Source: JAVBQF01 sp031549195 (GTDB lineage: Bacteria > Bacillota_I > Bacilli_A > RF39 > UBA660). From it: a DNA stretch of 38,706 bases. Below are positions 23,183-31,225 of the stretch, piece after piece. Location of the stretch: positions 1 to 38,706 of the forward strand of contig JAVBQF010000028.1 in assembly GCA_031549195.1 (NCBI GenBank), read 5' to 3'. Position 1 is the first letter of the stretch; every line of letters starts with the position of its first letter. The translations under genes and the position numbers were made by a program. Below the pieces are notes generated by a model. The model was given only the letters and a program-made list of their open reading frames with translations, was not told the origin of the DNA and did not search any database.

Positions 23183-24244
23183 GTGTTAACAATAACAAAA
23201 AAAATCCCTCTTTTAAACGATAAGGATCACCCATATGAAAGTGCTGTATTTTATATGGGAGTTTATAGATTATTATTACCTTCTTTGTCTGTAATAACAG
23301 AAATTGATATTAATAATAATAATATTACCAATATTGATGTAAAGAATTATTATTCATTAATTACAGTTAATCATACTAGTAATGTTTTCTATATGATAAG
23401 TAATATATCGAAAAAAAGATTATATAAAAGCACTATTAATTATGAAGAGATTGATTCATTAGTATTGAAGGGAATTAAGAACACTAGTGCAATTAATTCT
23501 CTGGCTGTAGATAATAATCAGTCAAAAATACTAATCTTAAATAGTAGCAATTTATACTCCATTACATATGAAGGTAATTATATTAAAGATGAGATATCTA
23601 AAAAGGTTGTATATAAATTAATCGGTATAAATAACGATGGTTGTTACCCCGGTATTCATTATGAGAATAAGCTAACTGCAGTTGGTTACTTCTGTTCTTC
23701 TAAATTTGTCGCATATACTTGTGAGGGTTCTGCATATATAGCTAAAATTTCACCTAATGGTAATATTATATCAAATAATTATATTGATGATGATATTGTT
23801 ATTAATAGCATTTTTAATGTTAATGGTAATTTGCAATTACTGGTTACTAAAAATGATAAATATAATTATATATATGTATCTAATTTAATGTGTGATGAAG
23901 ATAACATAGAAGATTGTAATTGCGATAATAAAAAAGTTTATGAAATAAAAGATAGGAATATATGTGGGTATATAGAGATACCTAACAAATGCGAAAAGCC
24001 TACTAGAAATCCTAATAATGATATAATTGAATCTGTTGCATTAATTGAGACTGCATTATCACATATACTTAATGCTGAGGGAGAAAAGATTCAAAAGATA
24101 TTAAGCGTTTCAGATGATCCGTGCGAGATATTAAGAGTAAATGAATCAATTAATAGCACGATACGTAATGTAACTTTTTTAGAGCAAATACTCTATAATA
24201 AATTAGAATTATCTAAAAAAGATTTAGAAGAAGATTGTGAGTAA
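23183..24244 (+). CDS. Large repeat-like protein ending in ALSHILNAEGEK module
   Basis: About 353 residues from GTG 23183, which has GGAG 8 bases upstream; the longer frame from ATG 23138 lacks one. Residues up to about 240 look like a run of beta strands (for example INSLAVDNNQSKILILNSSNLYSITYEG, IYVSNLMCDED), possibly a propeller-like fold. A short Cys- and Asp/Glu-rich segment follows (CDEDNIEDCNCDNKK). The last 74 residues, from DIIESVAL, form the helical ALSHILNAEGEK module shared with the 98-aa neighbour, with an acidic DLEEDCE end. No signal peptide. It may be a spore-surface or structural protein, but this is inference. Confidence 0.68.
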   Translation: MLTITKKIPLLNDKDHPYESAVFYMGVYRLLLPSLSVITEIDINNNNITNIDVKNYYSLITVNHTSNVFYMISNISKKRLYKSTINYEEIDSLVLKGIKNTSAINSLAVDNNQSKILILNSSNLYSITYEGNYIKDEISKKVVYKLIGINNDGCYPGIHYENKLTAVGYFCSSKFVAYTCEGSAYIAKISPNGNIISNNYIDDDIVINSIFNVNGNLQLLVTKNDKYNYIYVSNLMCDEDNIEDCNCDNKKVYEIKDRNICGYIEIPNKCEKPTRNPNNDIIESVALIETALSHILNAEGEKIQKILSVSDDPCEILRVNESINSTIRNVTFLEQILYNKLELSKKDLEEDCE

Positions 24245-24248
24245 ATAT

Positions 24249-24278
24249 AAAAGACTGTTTCTAATGAAACAGTCTTTT
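24249..24278 (+). terminator. Terminator after the ALSHILNAEGEK-module protein gene
   Basis: A 13-bp perfect stem, AAAAGACTGTTTC and its complement, with loop TAAT; the descending arm ends in TTTT. Confidence 0.8.
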
Positions 24279-24279
24279 A

Positions 24280-24472
24280 CTGAACAATATATTTGCATTT
24301 TTAATGTTTGATTTAAAATCTTTGTATATCTTTTATTAATACCTCTTTAAATGAATGCTCTTGAGTTGAATTCAACTTCAAATTCACCAATAATAGATTC
24401 ACAACTTTTCATAATTGATTATATTATATAATTTAAAAACTTGATAAAGATTGTAACTCATTTTTTTAGAAA
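24280..24472. other. Gap with only a 21-codon frame
   Basis: A 193-base AT-rich gap between the module-protein terminator and the membrane-anchored protein. It contains on the minus strand a 21-codon ATG frame (MKSCESIIGEFEVEFNS...) with coding-like composition but no ribosome site. It may be a chance frame or the remnant of a lost gene. Confidence 0.35.
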
Positions 24473-25384
24473 TTACTCTAATAAACCATAGCCAATAAAC
24501 CTTTGTGTATCATTATCGAGAATTACTATAAAATTATTAGGCATCCTATCTTTAATACCCGTCTTGAAATCAATTATAACTACATTTATATTATTTACTG
24601 AGATCAGTTCATTGCCTTTATTCATTACGATACTGTTAAAACTTTCTATGTGTGATACTCTTGCATCGTATTTATCAATAATAATTTTTCTAGTTGTAGA
24701 TGGTATATGATTATATGCTATATCAATTATGTCAGATGAAGTAACATTTGAGCCTACTAAAACATCAACTGTATCTATACTTGCAGGCCACACTCCATTA
24801 TTTGCTTCACCATTATAATAAACTATTACTTTCATACCTACTTCATAATTAACATTTACTCTGCTTGGAACATAAATTTGGTCCGCATTATTTCTTATAA
24901 TTTCATTTTCATTAGGTTCAACAACTAAACCAGCTCCATTACGATAAACATTCACTATTGTCCCAATAAATTGATGTTCTGAATCTAATCCGAGAACGAA
25001 TCTGTCTGCGTATCCACTTCGAATAGTACAAATATTGTTGGTAATATCAAAGTATGTTTGTAAATTTTTTGTTTTGTCATAATCTATTGCAATTCGTAAT
25101 ATTGCATCTTTATAATATTTTCCTTGCCAATCAGAAGTTGTATATCCATCATTACAATTACTAGGTCTATAACCCCTTTGATCTATTGTTTCTCCAATGA
25201 TTTTAATTACTTTAAAATTTCTATCTTGACCATACCTATTTTCTAATTCAGTTATTATTTCAGAATATTCATTTATAGGCTCTTCAGTTTTAATTATATT
25301 ACTCCTTTGACTGAAATAAACTATTCCGGTACAAAAAATAATTGCAAATATAATCAAAAAGAGTCTCTTATATTTTCCAATCAT
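24473..25384 (-). CDS. Membrane-anchored extracellular protein, DUF3221-like middle region
   Basis: A protein of 303 residues: an N-terminal membrane anchor or signal (KRLFLIIFAIIFCTGIVYF), then an extracellular part. A stretch at about 138-210 (FIGTIVNVYRNGAGLVVEPNENEI...GMKVIVYYNGE...WPASIDTVDV) resembles the small beta-barrel DUF3221 domain of secreted Bacillus proteins. I see no catalytic motif. AGGAG lies before ATG 25384. It is a single gene between two non-coding gaps. The only Cys residues outside the anchor are in the N-terminal third (SNCNDG, NNICTI), so a disulfide is possible. Confidence 0.65.
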   Translation of the reverse strand: MIGKYKRLFLIIFAIIFCTGIVYFSQRSNIIKTEEPINEYSEIITELENRYGQDRNFKVIKIIGETIDQRGYRPSNCNDGYTTSDWQGKYYKDAILRIAIDYDKTKNLQTYFDITNNICTIRSGYADRFVLGLDSEHQFIGTIVNVYRNGAGLVVEPNENEIIRNNADQIYVPSRVNVNYEVGMKVIVYYNGEANNGVWPASIDTVDVLVGSNVTSSDIIDIAYNHIPSTTRKIIIDKYDARVSHIESFNSIVMNKGNELISVNNINVVIIDFKTGIKDRMPNNFIVILDNDTQRFIGYGLLE

Positions 25385-25458
25385 AATTAATCATCTCCTA
25401 ATGCTATTATACTACTTATTTAAATAATTTTAAAATGACACATCTAAATAATAAAATG

Positions 25459-26190
25459 TCATTTTTTTGCATTATATTTCTCTGCTAAAACTATTAATGA
25501 AGAACTTAGCTTTGGAAATAATATCCCTAAAAATCTAACCATAAATGAACCTTCATTTGGCAAAGGGAATACTAAATAATTTGATTTTAGCTTTTTTATT
25601 TTAAAATTACTATTATTTAATGCTCTTTTTAACCCTACATATGTGAATGGTCTAATATGCAATTTTAGATATTTATCGTGTGGATTGATTTGTCTTGGCA
25701 TTTTCCCAAATAAAAATCTAACTCTATCCTTCAACGTTGCTAAGTTTGGTGTAGTTATAACGATAGAACCATCTCTTTTTAATATTCGAAAACATTCCGA
25801 TAAAAATTTGTCAGTATCAAAAATATGCTCTATTACTTCACCAGCTATTATCAAATCAAATTCTTCACTCATAATAGGAAATGTTTCATTAAAATCCATA
25901 CTGATAGTTTTTAAGCCTCTATTTTCAGCAATAATTAATGCCTCTTGAGCAATGTCAGCAACTGTTATATCATAGCCTAAAGATTTGATTTTTTCAGCAA
26001 CAATGCCTGTATTGCCACCAATATCCAAAACTTTGAATTTGCCTTTTTGCTTATTTGATTTTTTGAAAGCTTGCTCTAAAAGCCTAATCTCTATCTCAAT
26101 ACGTAATTTATGAAATCTATGTTTTAAATAATCTTCTCCTGATGATGCATTATTATATGTATTATGATTGTAATTAGTTATACTATTAAT
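25459..26190 (-). CDS. Class I SAM-dependent methyltransferase with probable AUU start
   Basis: The SAM-binding core is LDIGGNTG (motif I), then TVADIAQEAL, the acidic motif LIIAGEVIEHIFDTDKF, and the post-motif IVITTPN. It belongs with the Methyltransf_11/25-like group, whose targets include small molecules, lipids and sugars. The first standard start, TTG 26028, lies inside motif I and would delete its N-terminal strand. The frame is open back to 26205, and the perfect ribosome site AAGGAGG sits 6 bases before an ATT codon at 26190. Starting there gives 243 residues with a normal N-terminal helix ahead of motif I. I infer an AUU start; a point mutation of ATG is the alternative. Confidence 0.75.
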   Translation of the reverse strand: MNSITNYNHNTYNNASSGEDYLKHRFHKLRIEIEIRLLEQAFKKSNKQKGKFKVLDIGGNTGIVAEKIKSLGYDITVADIAQEALIIAENRGLKTISMDFNETFPIMSEEFDLIIAGEVIEHIFDTDKFLSECFRILKRDGSIVITTPNLATLKDRVRFLFGKMPRQINPHDKYLKLHIRPFTYVGLKRALNNSNFKIKKLKSNYLVFPLPNEGSFMVRFLGILFPKLSSSLIVLAEKYNAKK

Positions 26191-26232
26191 AATATCCCTC
26201 CTTTTTTATGAAGTATTCTTTCACAAGATATT

Positions 26233-26264
26233 ATATACTAGAAAACACATTCTTTCTAGTATAT
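26233..26264. repeat. Perfect 12-bp inverted repeat
   Basis: ATATACTAGAAA and its exact complement TTTCTAGTATAT flank the 8-base loop ACACATTC. There is no T-run on either side, so it is not a simple terminator. It lies about 45 bases upstream of the methyltransferase start, where it could be an operator or an mRNA leader hairpin. Confidence 0.7.
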
Positions 26265-26331
26265 GTCTATAAAAGTATCAATATAGTTTACTTTGTTATG
26301 TTCATGAACTAATCATCACCTTTTATACAAT

Positions 26332-26355
26332 AAAAAAGATTAATCTAAATTAACC
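26332..26355 (-). terminator. Terminator after the HAD/kinase-like pair
   Basis: GGTTAAT / ATTAATC stem (one wobble pair) with loop TTAG, followed by T6 on the minus strand. Confidence 0.6.
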
Positions 26356-26553
26356 TTCATTTAGTATGTCAAACTTGATTTAACTAAATTTCATATATTA
26401 TCATCAATAAGCATATTTATGACTTTTTAAAGTAGTGAAAATCCATCAAATCTAAATACATTTCAATATACTTTTACAAAAATCAAATAAAAACATATGA
26501 GTCTTTTACTCTTCTACCAATTAAGCTTTTCTAGTTTGTTTTTGCAGTTTTAA

Positions 26554-27084
26554 TTACTTCATTGCCTCTAAGATACCGACTCTAATCAAAGCATCTTCTA
26601 AATACTCGCCTGATTGCATAATTATTCTCTCATTTGGTTGGTTTAAAAAGTCTTCAAAATCCGTCTGAATTTTGGTCTCAACTCTTTTAACAAACTCTTC
26701 ATTTGCACCCCTACTTCTTGCACGTTCTTTGTATTCTTCTTTGCAATTCGGCTCAGGATATGCCAACATAAAATCTATACCATAGTTTCTCATTTCTTCA
26801 AAGGGCATACATGGTGCTATAAGGATAATATCATGTTTTCCATTTCTTACTTCTTTAAGAATTGCATCATAATAGTTTTTTGGCCATTCAGGATTAAGTT
26901 CTCTTTTTGTTGATTTTAGACTTTCTTTGTTTACAACAGCCTTTTGCTCATCGGTTAAAATATATTTGTATTCACCACTAGGTAGTTCCATTACATTTTC
27001 ATATTTTTTTGTTAAATATGTTTTCCCAGCACAAATCCATGAACTAATTACAACTGGATTTTTATTAGTTGATTCTCTTTTCAT
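26554..27084 (-). CDS. P-loop kinase-like protein
   Basis: A protein of 176 residues. Near the N-terminus is VVISSWICAGKTYLT, a Walker A-type loop (consensus GxxxxGKT, with Ser in place of the first Gly). The C-terminal half has the pattern AYPEPNCKEEYKERARSRGANEEFV, which resembles the lid and substrate segments of small adenylate/nucleoside kinase-like ATPases found in gut bacteria and phages. The substrate is unknown, and the weak Walker A leaves catalysis unsure. The ribosome site AAGGAG lies before ATG 27084. It follows the HAD phosphatase gene by 72 bases on the same strand and ends near a terminator, so the two are probably an operon. Confidence 0.65.
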   Translation of the reverse strand: MKRESTNKNPVVISSWICAGKTYLTKKYENVMELPSGEYKYILTDEQKAVVNKESLKSTKRELNPEWPKNYYDAILKEVRNGKHDIILIAPCMPFEEMRNYGIDFMLAYPEPNCKEEYKERARSRGANEEFVKRVETKIQTDFEDFLNQPNERIIMQSGEYLEDALIRVGILEAMK

Positions 27085-27156
27085 AAATATTCTCCTTTTT
27101 ATATTATATACAACAAAATTCCAAAAAAAGTCAAGAATAAATGAAACATAGTTCTT

Positions 27157-27705
27157 CTATTCAATAAAATCTATCGGGCTTACAATCTTTATAAATGGCA
27201 ATTTTTCTTTAGTTCCGATTAACACAGATTCATTATCATCAATGAAATATACAGTATCTTCGCTAGTGACATAGTCTTTCATATATTCTGCTTTTAATGA
27301 CTGTTTTGATTCGGCCGATTTTACATCTTTCTCTTTTCTAGGAATAATAATCATTTCCTCAGTTTTAATAAATGGGCAATTCTCCTTGAGCCATTTAATT
27401 TTGTCTTCCTTTTGATAATTGAAGCTACAAAAGGATAGGATATATGTTTTAGCACCTAGCTTATAAAACTTCTCTACAATTTTAATCATTGTTTTAATCG
27501 GTCTTTTCCTATAAAAAAAACCTTTTTCTAATTTGTTTTCAAGTCCACACATTTCCATACTTGCAAAGGTACCATCCATATCCCAAAAGATTTTCACATT
27601 ACCTTTACTATTCTTGATAGCATCACTAATTTCATTTTCTATTTCTGAAGATATCATATTACCTTTTTCTATTTTATCTTGTAATTTTAACTTACCATCA
27701 TTCAT
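27157..27705 (-). CDS. HAD-family phosphatase, 5'-nucleotidase-like
   Basis: A protein of 182 residues with all four HAD motifs: FWDMDGTFAS (motif I, both Asp present), ILSFCS (motif II Ser), a basic motif III around KEKDVKSAESK, and YFIDDNESV (motif IV). The DMDGT form and the small helical cap resemble 5'(3')-deoxyribonucleotidases. It probably removes phosphate from a nucleotide or similar small substrate in the cytosol. It is followed by a P-loop kinase-like gene, so a phosphate-removal and phosphate-addition pair acting on related substrates is possible. Confidence 0.78.
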   Translation of the reverse strand: MNDGKLKLQDKIEKGNMISSEIENEISDAIKNSKGNVKIFWDMDGTFASMEMCGLENKLEKGFFYRKRPIKTMIKIVEKFYKLGAKTYILSFCSFNYQKEDKIKWLKENCPFIKTEEMIIIPRKEKDVKSAESKQSLKAEYMKDYVTSEDTVYFIDDNESVLIGTKEKLPFIKIVSPIDFIE

Positions 27706-28022
27706 ATAATAATTCTCCTATTTCTTTAATTTATTATATCACTAATTAGATAGCTTAGTAATACATTTATGATAGGTATATGCTTCTTTGCGCTCTCAAA
27801 CAAAAGCCATCTTTATTATTATAATTTATCAGACCATTCTAGAAAACCATTCATATAAGACAAAAAAATCAATCCATTTCTGAATTGATTTTATTATATA
27901 ATTGGTGCGATAAAAGAGTGTATTTACAACTCTATCTACAAAAGTAAACTGATAAACATCAATTTCTACATATAGTTTAACAAAAAATGAAAAAAGTAGC
28001 AATTCATTTTGAAAAATATTTC
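27706..28022. other. Gap of about 317 bases with a terminator, no gene
   Basis: No credible gene on either strand. The only clear structure is the hairpin at 27866-27891. The region between it and the ABC transporter stop would be a 130-base 3' untranslated tail. Confidence 0.5.
27866..27891 (-). terminator. Terminator after the ABC transporter gene
   Basis: AAATCAAT / ATTGATTT stem with a 10-base loop and a run of T on the minus strand. Confidence 0.65.
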
Positions 28023-29765
28023 CTATAACTTATCATTTTCAATTAATTCAGTCTCATATAATTTTTTATATATTTTGCTTTCATTTAATAATCCTTTATG
28101 GTTTCCAATTGCTTCAATATTGCCATCATTTAAAACCATAATTTTGTCTGCATTCATAATAGTTGATAATCTATGAGCAATTATTAAAATTGTATAATCT
28201 TTCTTTAAATTATCAATTGTTTGTTGAATTTGATATTGTGTTTCATTATCCAATGCTGAAGTAGCCTCATCAAACAATATTATTTTTGTTTTTTGAACAA
28301 ATGCTCTTGCAATTGCCAATCTTTGTTTTTGACCACCGGATAAAATAACTCCACCCTCACCAACAATCGTATCATAACCGTTTGGTAAAGTTTTAATATA
28401 ATCATCTAAACAGGTTAGTTTACAAGCATTTATCATTTCATCATCTGTTAAATCTTCTTTAACTAATCTTAAATTATCTTTTATACTTAAATTAAAAATA
28501 TAAGGATTCTGACTAATAATAGTAATATTTCCACGTATTGAACTTTCATCAAGTGCATTTATATCTATATCTTCGATTGTAATTTTTCCATTATTTATAT
28601 TGTACAACTTGCATATTAGATTAAAAATTGTAGATTTTCCTGCGCCACTTTTACCAACAAATGCAATTGTTTCCCCTGCTTTAATTTTAAATGATAACTC
28701 CTTTAACACAATATTATCTTCATTATATCCAAATGTCACATTTTCAAAAGTAATATTACCATCTATTTTATTTATATGTTTATTACCAAATTTTTCAATT
28801 CCAAATTCAGTTCCATCGAGTAAAGAAAATATCCTATTGCAAGACAAATTAAAATCTTTAGTAGCATCAATTGATTGACCAATATTGCTAACTAAACTAT
28901 CAGTAATGTAAGAACCATATTGCATTAATACAATACCTAATGCAATAGTCAGTTCACCAGATTGTATCAAATAAATAATTAAAAATATCAAAAATAAACT
29001 ACAAACATTTCTCAATATAAATACAACTAAACTAAATCTTAAATCTGTTATTTTCATATCATAGGATTTATTAGTTAAATCACTAACATTCGATTCCATT
29101 TCATTCATAAAGCTCTTTTCAGCGTTAAGCATTTTTATATCCCTAATTCCTCTTATGAATTCAGCAATAAAACCTGATACTTTATCTTGTTGCTTTCGAT
29201 ACAGTTTATCATTATTACTATATATTCTAGCTCTAGTTAAGTGGATTGCAACTAAGATAATAAAGAATATTGCATAATATACAAAAACAATTTTGTTAAT
29301 TATAAAAATAGAAACAAATACTCCAATATCAATTATAATTTCAGTTAAATATCTATTAACTACATTAAATATTCCAGATAATCTTTCTGTATCTGCAGTC
29401 ATTCTTCTTACAAAAGTTCCATTTGCTGTTTTATCGATTTCAGAAACCTCTAATTTTATTATTTTTTTTGCTAAATAAATTTGTAAGTTTTTATAGATAT
29501 GATTAAAATATGATTGAAAACTCATACCTATTGAATGTGAAATAATAGTTCTTGCAATCATTATTCCAAAAACAAATAATGATACAATTAATGTTTGTTC
29601 CCATAAACCACCAGTAAAACTAACTGTTCTTTTAGCAATATAGATAGGAGTAATAATCCCAGCAACAACCATTATTATTGTTCTAATTAGTATAAATATT
29701 AATTTTTTATTTTTTCCTATACCAACTTGAAGTACTTTTTTTAAATTATTCAAAGTTTCTTTCAC
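28023..29765 (-). CDS. ABC exporter, fused permease and ATPase (half-transporter)
   Basis: A protein of about 580 residues. Six membrane helices (about 20-300) are followed by a nucleotide-binding domain with all motifs: FVGKSGAGKST (Walker A), ISQNPYIF (Q-loop), LSGGQKQRLAIARAF (signature), IILFDEATSALD (Walker B) and IIAHRLSTI (H-loop). This half-size type I exporter normally works as a dimer, exporting lipids, drugs or peptides. There is no peptidase C39 domain. GTG 29765 was chosen because GAGGAAG lies upstream of it; the longer frame from 29786 starts on top of that site. It is a lone gene in the accessory block, so the substrate cannot be inferred from neighbours. Confidence 0.9.
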   Translation of the reverse strand: MKETLNNLKKVLQVGIGKNKKLIFILIRTIIMVVAGIITPIYIAKRTVSFTGGLWEQTLIVSLFVFGIMIARTIISHSIGMSFQSYFNHIYKNLQIYLAKKIIKLEVSEIDKTANGTFVRRMTADTERLSGIFNVVNRYLTEIIIDIGVFVSIFIINKIVFVYYAIFFIILVAIHLTRARIYSNNDKLYRKQQDKVSGFIAEFIRGIRDIKMLNAEKSFMNEMESNVSDLTNKSYDMKITDLRFSLVVFILRNVCSLFLIFLIIYLIQSGELTIALGIVLMQYGSYITDSLVSNIGQSIDATKDFNLSCNRIFSLLDGTEFGIEKFGNKHINKIDGNITFENVTFGYNEDNIVLKELSFKIKAGETIAFVGKSGAGKSTIFNLICKLYNINNGKITIEDIDINALDESSIRGNITIISQNPYIFNLSIKDNLRLVKEDLTDDEMINACKLTCLDDYIKTLPNGYDTIVGEGGVILSGGQKQRLAIARAFVQKTKIILFDEATSALDNETQYQIQQTIDNLKKDYTILIIAHRLSTIMNADKIMVLNDGNIEAIGNHKGLLNESKIYKKLYETELIENDKL

Positions 29766-29811
29766 TTTTTCACTTCCTCTATACACTTTTAATTATACAA
29801 TAATTTTTATA

Positions 29812-29985
29812 TTAAATCTCAAAATCATCATTATTTTTAGTAATTTCTTTATAATCTTTATTTATATCTTTCCAATATTCCATATCTCCAAGTTCAACAA
29901 TAATCTCACAAGCTAAATCATTTTTATCATTATTAGAAATATGCTCAAAATAGTTATCAATTTTTCTATCATTTCTAAAATGGTA
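29812..29985 (-). pseudogene. Remnant of a foreign reading frame fused behind the truncated recombinase
   Basis: In the frame shifted relative to the recombinase, 57 codons run to TAA 29812-29814 and look like the C-terminus of a different protein (RKIDNYFEHISNND, ELGDMEYWKDINKDY). No start codon precedes it: the frame begins just after a stop. It looks like the tail of another gene joined to the recombinase by a deletion. I do not recognise the family. Confidence 0.4.
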
Positions 29986-30629
29986 TTATCTCGCCATTTT
30001 TTATTACATAGATTTTCTTCGTTAAAGATATTCGCAATTTTTTGATATGAATTACCTTCAAAATATAATTGATACATTCTAATCACTACATCTTTTGTTA
30101 GTGGATTAGGTACTAACTTTTTATTATCTCTTTTATATCCAAGTGGAGCACGACTAGGTAGATTGCCAACTTTAATTGCTCCAGCAAGTCCAATTTTTGT
30201 TCTTTCACTTGTGCGTTCTATTTCATTTTGTGATACTGACATAAGAAGTCTTGCGATCATTCTTCCGTTTGCCGTAGTTGTATTTATTTCATCATTAGCA
30301 CATACAATATCACCGTTATAATCTTCGATAAGTTTCATTAGTTTTTCCCAGTCATAAACGCTACGATTAAATCTATATATTTTTAAGGCAACAATAGTAT
30401 TTATTTTGCCTTTTTTCAAATCTTCTAACATTTCTTCAAAAGCAGGTCTTTTATTATCCGTTTTAGCGCTTATTCCAGCATCTTCATAATGTTTATATAT
30501 TTCATATCCTTTATACTTACACATCGCTTCTAATCGTTCTTTTTGTTCTTTTAGAGAATATCCTTCTCTTGCTTGATCTTCCGTTGAGACTCTTGTATAT
30601 AGACCACATATTTTCTTTTCGTTATTCAC
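29913..30629 (-). pseudogene. Truncated serine recombinase
   Basis: The 238 residues start with an intact catalytic domain: YTRVSTEDQAREGYSL with the nucleophile Ser, ISAKTDNKRPAFEEML, and a recombinase domain start at LPSRAPLGYKRDNKKLVPNP. The sequence is recombinase-like down to KKWRDNTILEMI and then turns into a low-complexity hydrophobic string ending at TAG. Large serine recombinases usually reach 450-550 residues with a zinc ribbon and coiled coil, both missing here. GTG 30629 has GGAG 9 bases upstream. It is probably a relic of an integrated element. An intact catalytic domain alone is unlikely to integrate DNA, though it could still bind. Confidence 0.8.
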
Positions 30630-30649
30630 TTAACCAACTCCATTTCATT

Positions 30650-30697
30650 AAAAAAGGGCAAAGAAGTACATATAGGGTTATACATACTACTTCGCCC
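30650..30697 (-). promoter_or_regulatory. Long hairpin with T6 before the recombinase gene
   Basis: An imperfect stem of about 19 bp with GGGC / GCCC at its base and one mismatch plus wobble pairs. T6 follows on the minus strand about 20 bases before the recombinase start. It could be a terminator for the upstream 91-aa gene or an attenuator in the recombinase leader. Confidence 0.6.
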
Positions 30698-30754
30698 ACA
30701 AAAGACAAATAAATTTAAGTTTTGTGTCTTATTATAGGCATTTCGTAAAATATT

Positions 30755-31030
30755 TCAAGTACTTTTCTTGATTATGTGTTCTAAATTACTAATTTTTTGA
30801 CAATTTAATAGGTTTTCAATATAAATATCATTCGAATTATTAAAAAATAAGTATGTAATATCATTAATTACTACTTTATGTGGTTCAAAATAGATAATAT
30901 TTGTTCTTTCAATCTTTCTTAAATTGCCATTAAAGTATATTGGTGTTGTATTAGTGAAACTACAAATAAAATCTATTTTCTTCTTAATTTGTTCATCAAT
31001 ACTTATTTCTTCCTTTAGAATATTTACCAT
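30755..31030 (-). CDS. Small protein of unknown function next to the recombinase
   Basis: A protein of 91 residues, soluble, mostly beta at the centre (TNIIYFEPHKVVINDITYLFFNNSNDIY). I do not recognise it. AAAGGAAT precedes ATG 31030. It lies between the tRNA operon terminator and the hairpin leading to the truncated recombinase, so it was probably carried by the same element. No DNA-binding motif is clear. Confidence 0.5.
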   Translation of the reverse strand: MVNILKEEISIDEQIKKKIDFICSFTNTTPIYFNGNLRKIERTNIIYFEPHKVVINDITYLFFNNSNDIYIENLLNCQKISNLEHIIKKST

Positions 31031-31066
31031 TTTATCAATTCCTTTCTTTGATTTTCTCGTAAAACG

Positions 31067-31095
31067 AAAAAATCAACTCTATTTCTAGAATTGAT
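31067..31095 (-). terminator. Terminator of the tRNA operon
   Basis: Stem of ATCAA/TTGAT and TCTA/TAGA separated by one mismatch, 4-base loop, then T6 on the minus strand, 45 bases after the tRNA-Leu CCA end. Confidence 0.7.
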
Positions 31096-31139
31096 ATTTA
31101 TCACAACAATTGAACATAAAGTTCAACTGGATTCTTTAC

Positions 31140-31222
31140 TGGTGCGGGTAAAGGGACTTGAACCCCCACGGTTGCCCACTAGATCCTAAGTCTAGCGCGT
31201 CTGCCAATTCCGCCATACCCGC
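31140..31222 (-). tRNA. tRNA-Leu (UAG anticodon)
   Basis: Reads GCGGGTATGGCGGAATTGG on the minus strand, with the acceptor stem GCGGGTA/TACCCGC and anticodon loop CTTAGGA, so anticodon TAG. It has a class II variable arm (TGGGCAACCG) and a T arm GGGGGTTCAAGTCCC. The CCA end is encoded. It is second in a two-tRNA operon. Confidence 0.95.
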
Positions 31223-31225
31223 GTC

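Larger units (their letters stand above)
26191..26553. other. Gap of about 360 bases: 12-bp inverted repeat and a terminator, no gene
   Basis: No credible gene. It holds the methyltransferase ribosome site (26197-26203), a perfect inverted repeat at 26233-26264, and a terminator-like hairpin at 26332-26355. A short string near 26498-26527 resembles a tRNA D-arm on the minus strand, but no cloverleaf can be completed. Confidence 0.5.

Noticed and set aside
26498..26527. tRNA-like string on the minus strand (AGCTTAATTGGTAGAAGAG)
   Set aside because: It resembles a D-arm, but no acceptor stem, T arm or complete cloverleaf can be drawn around it.
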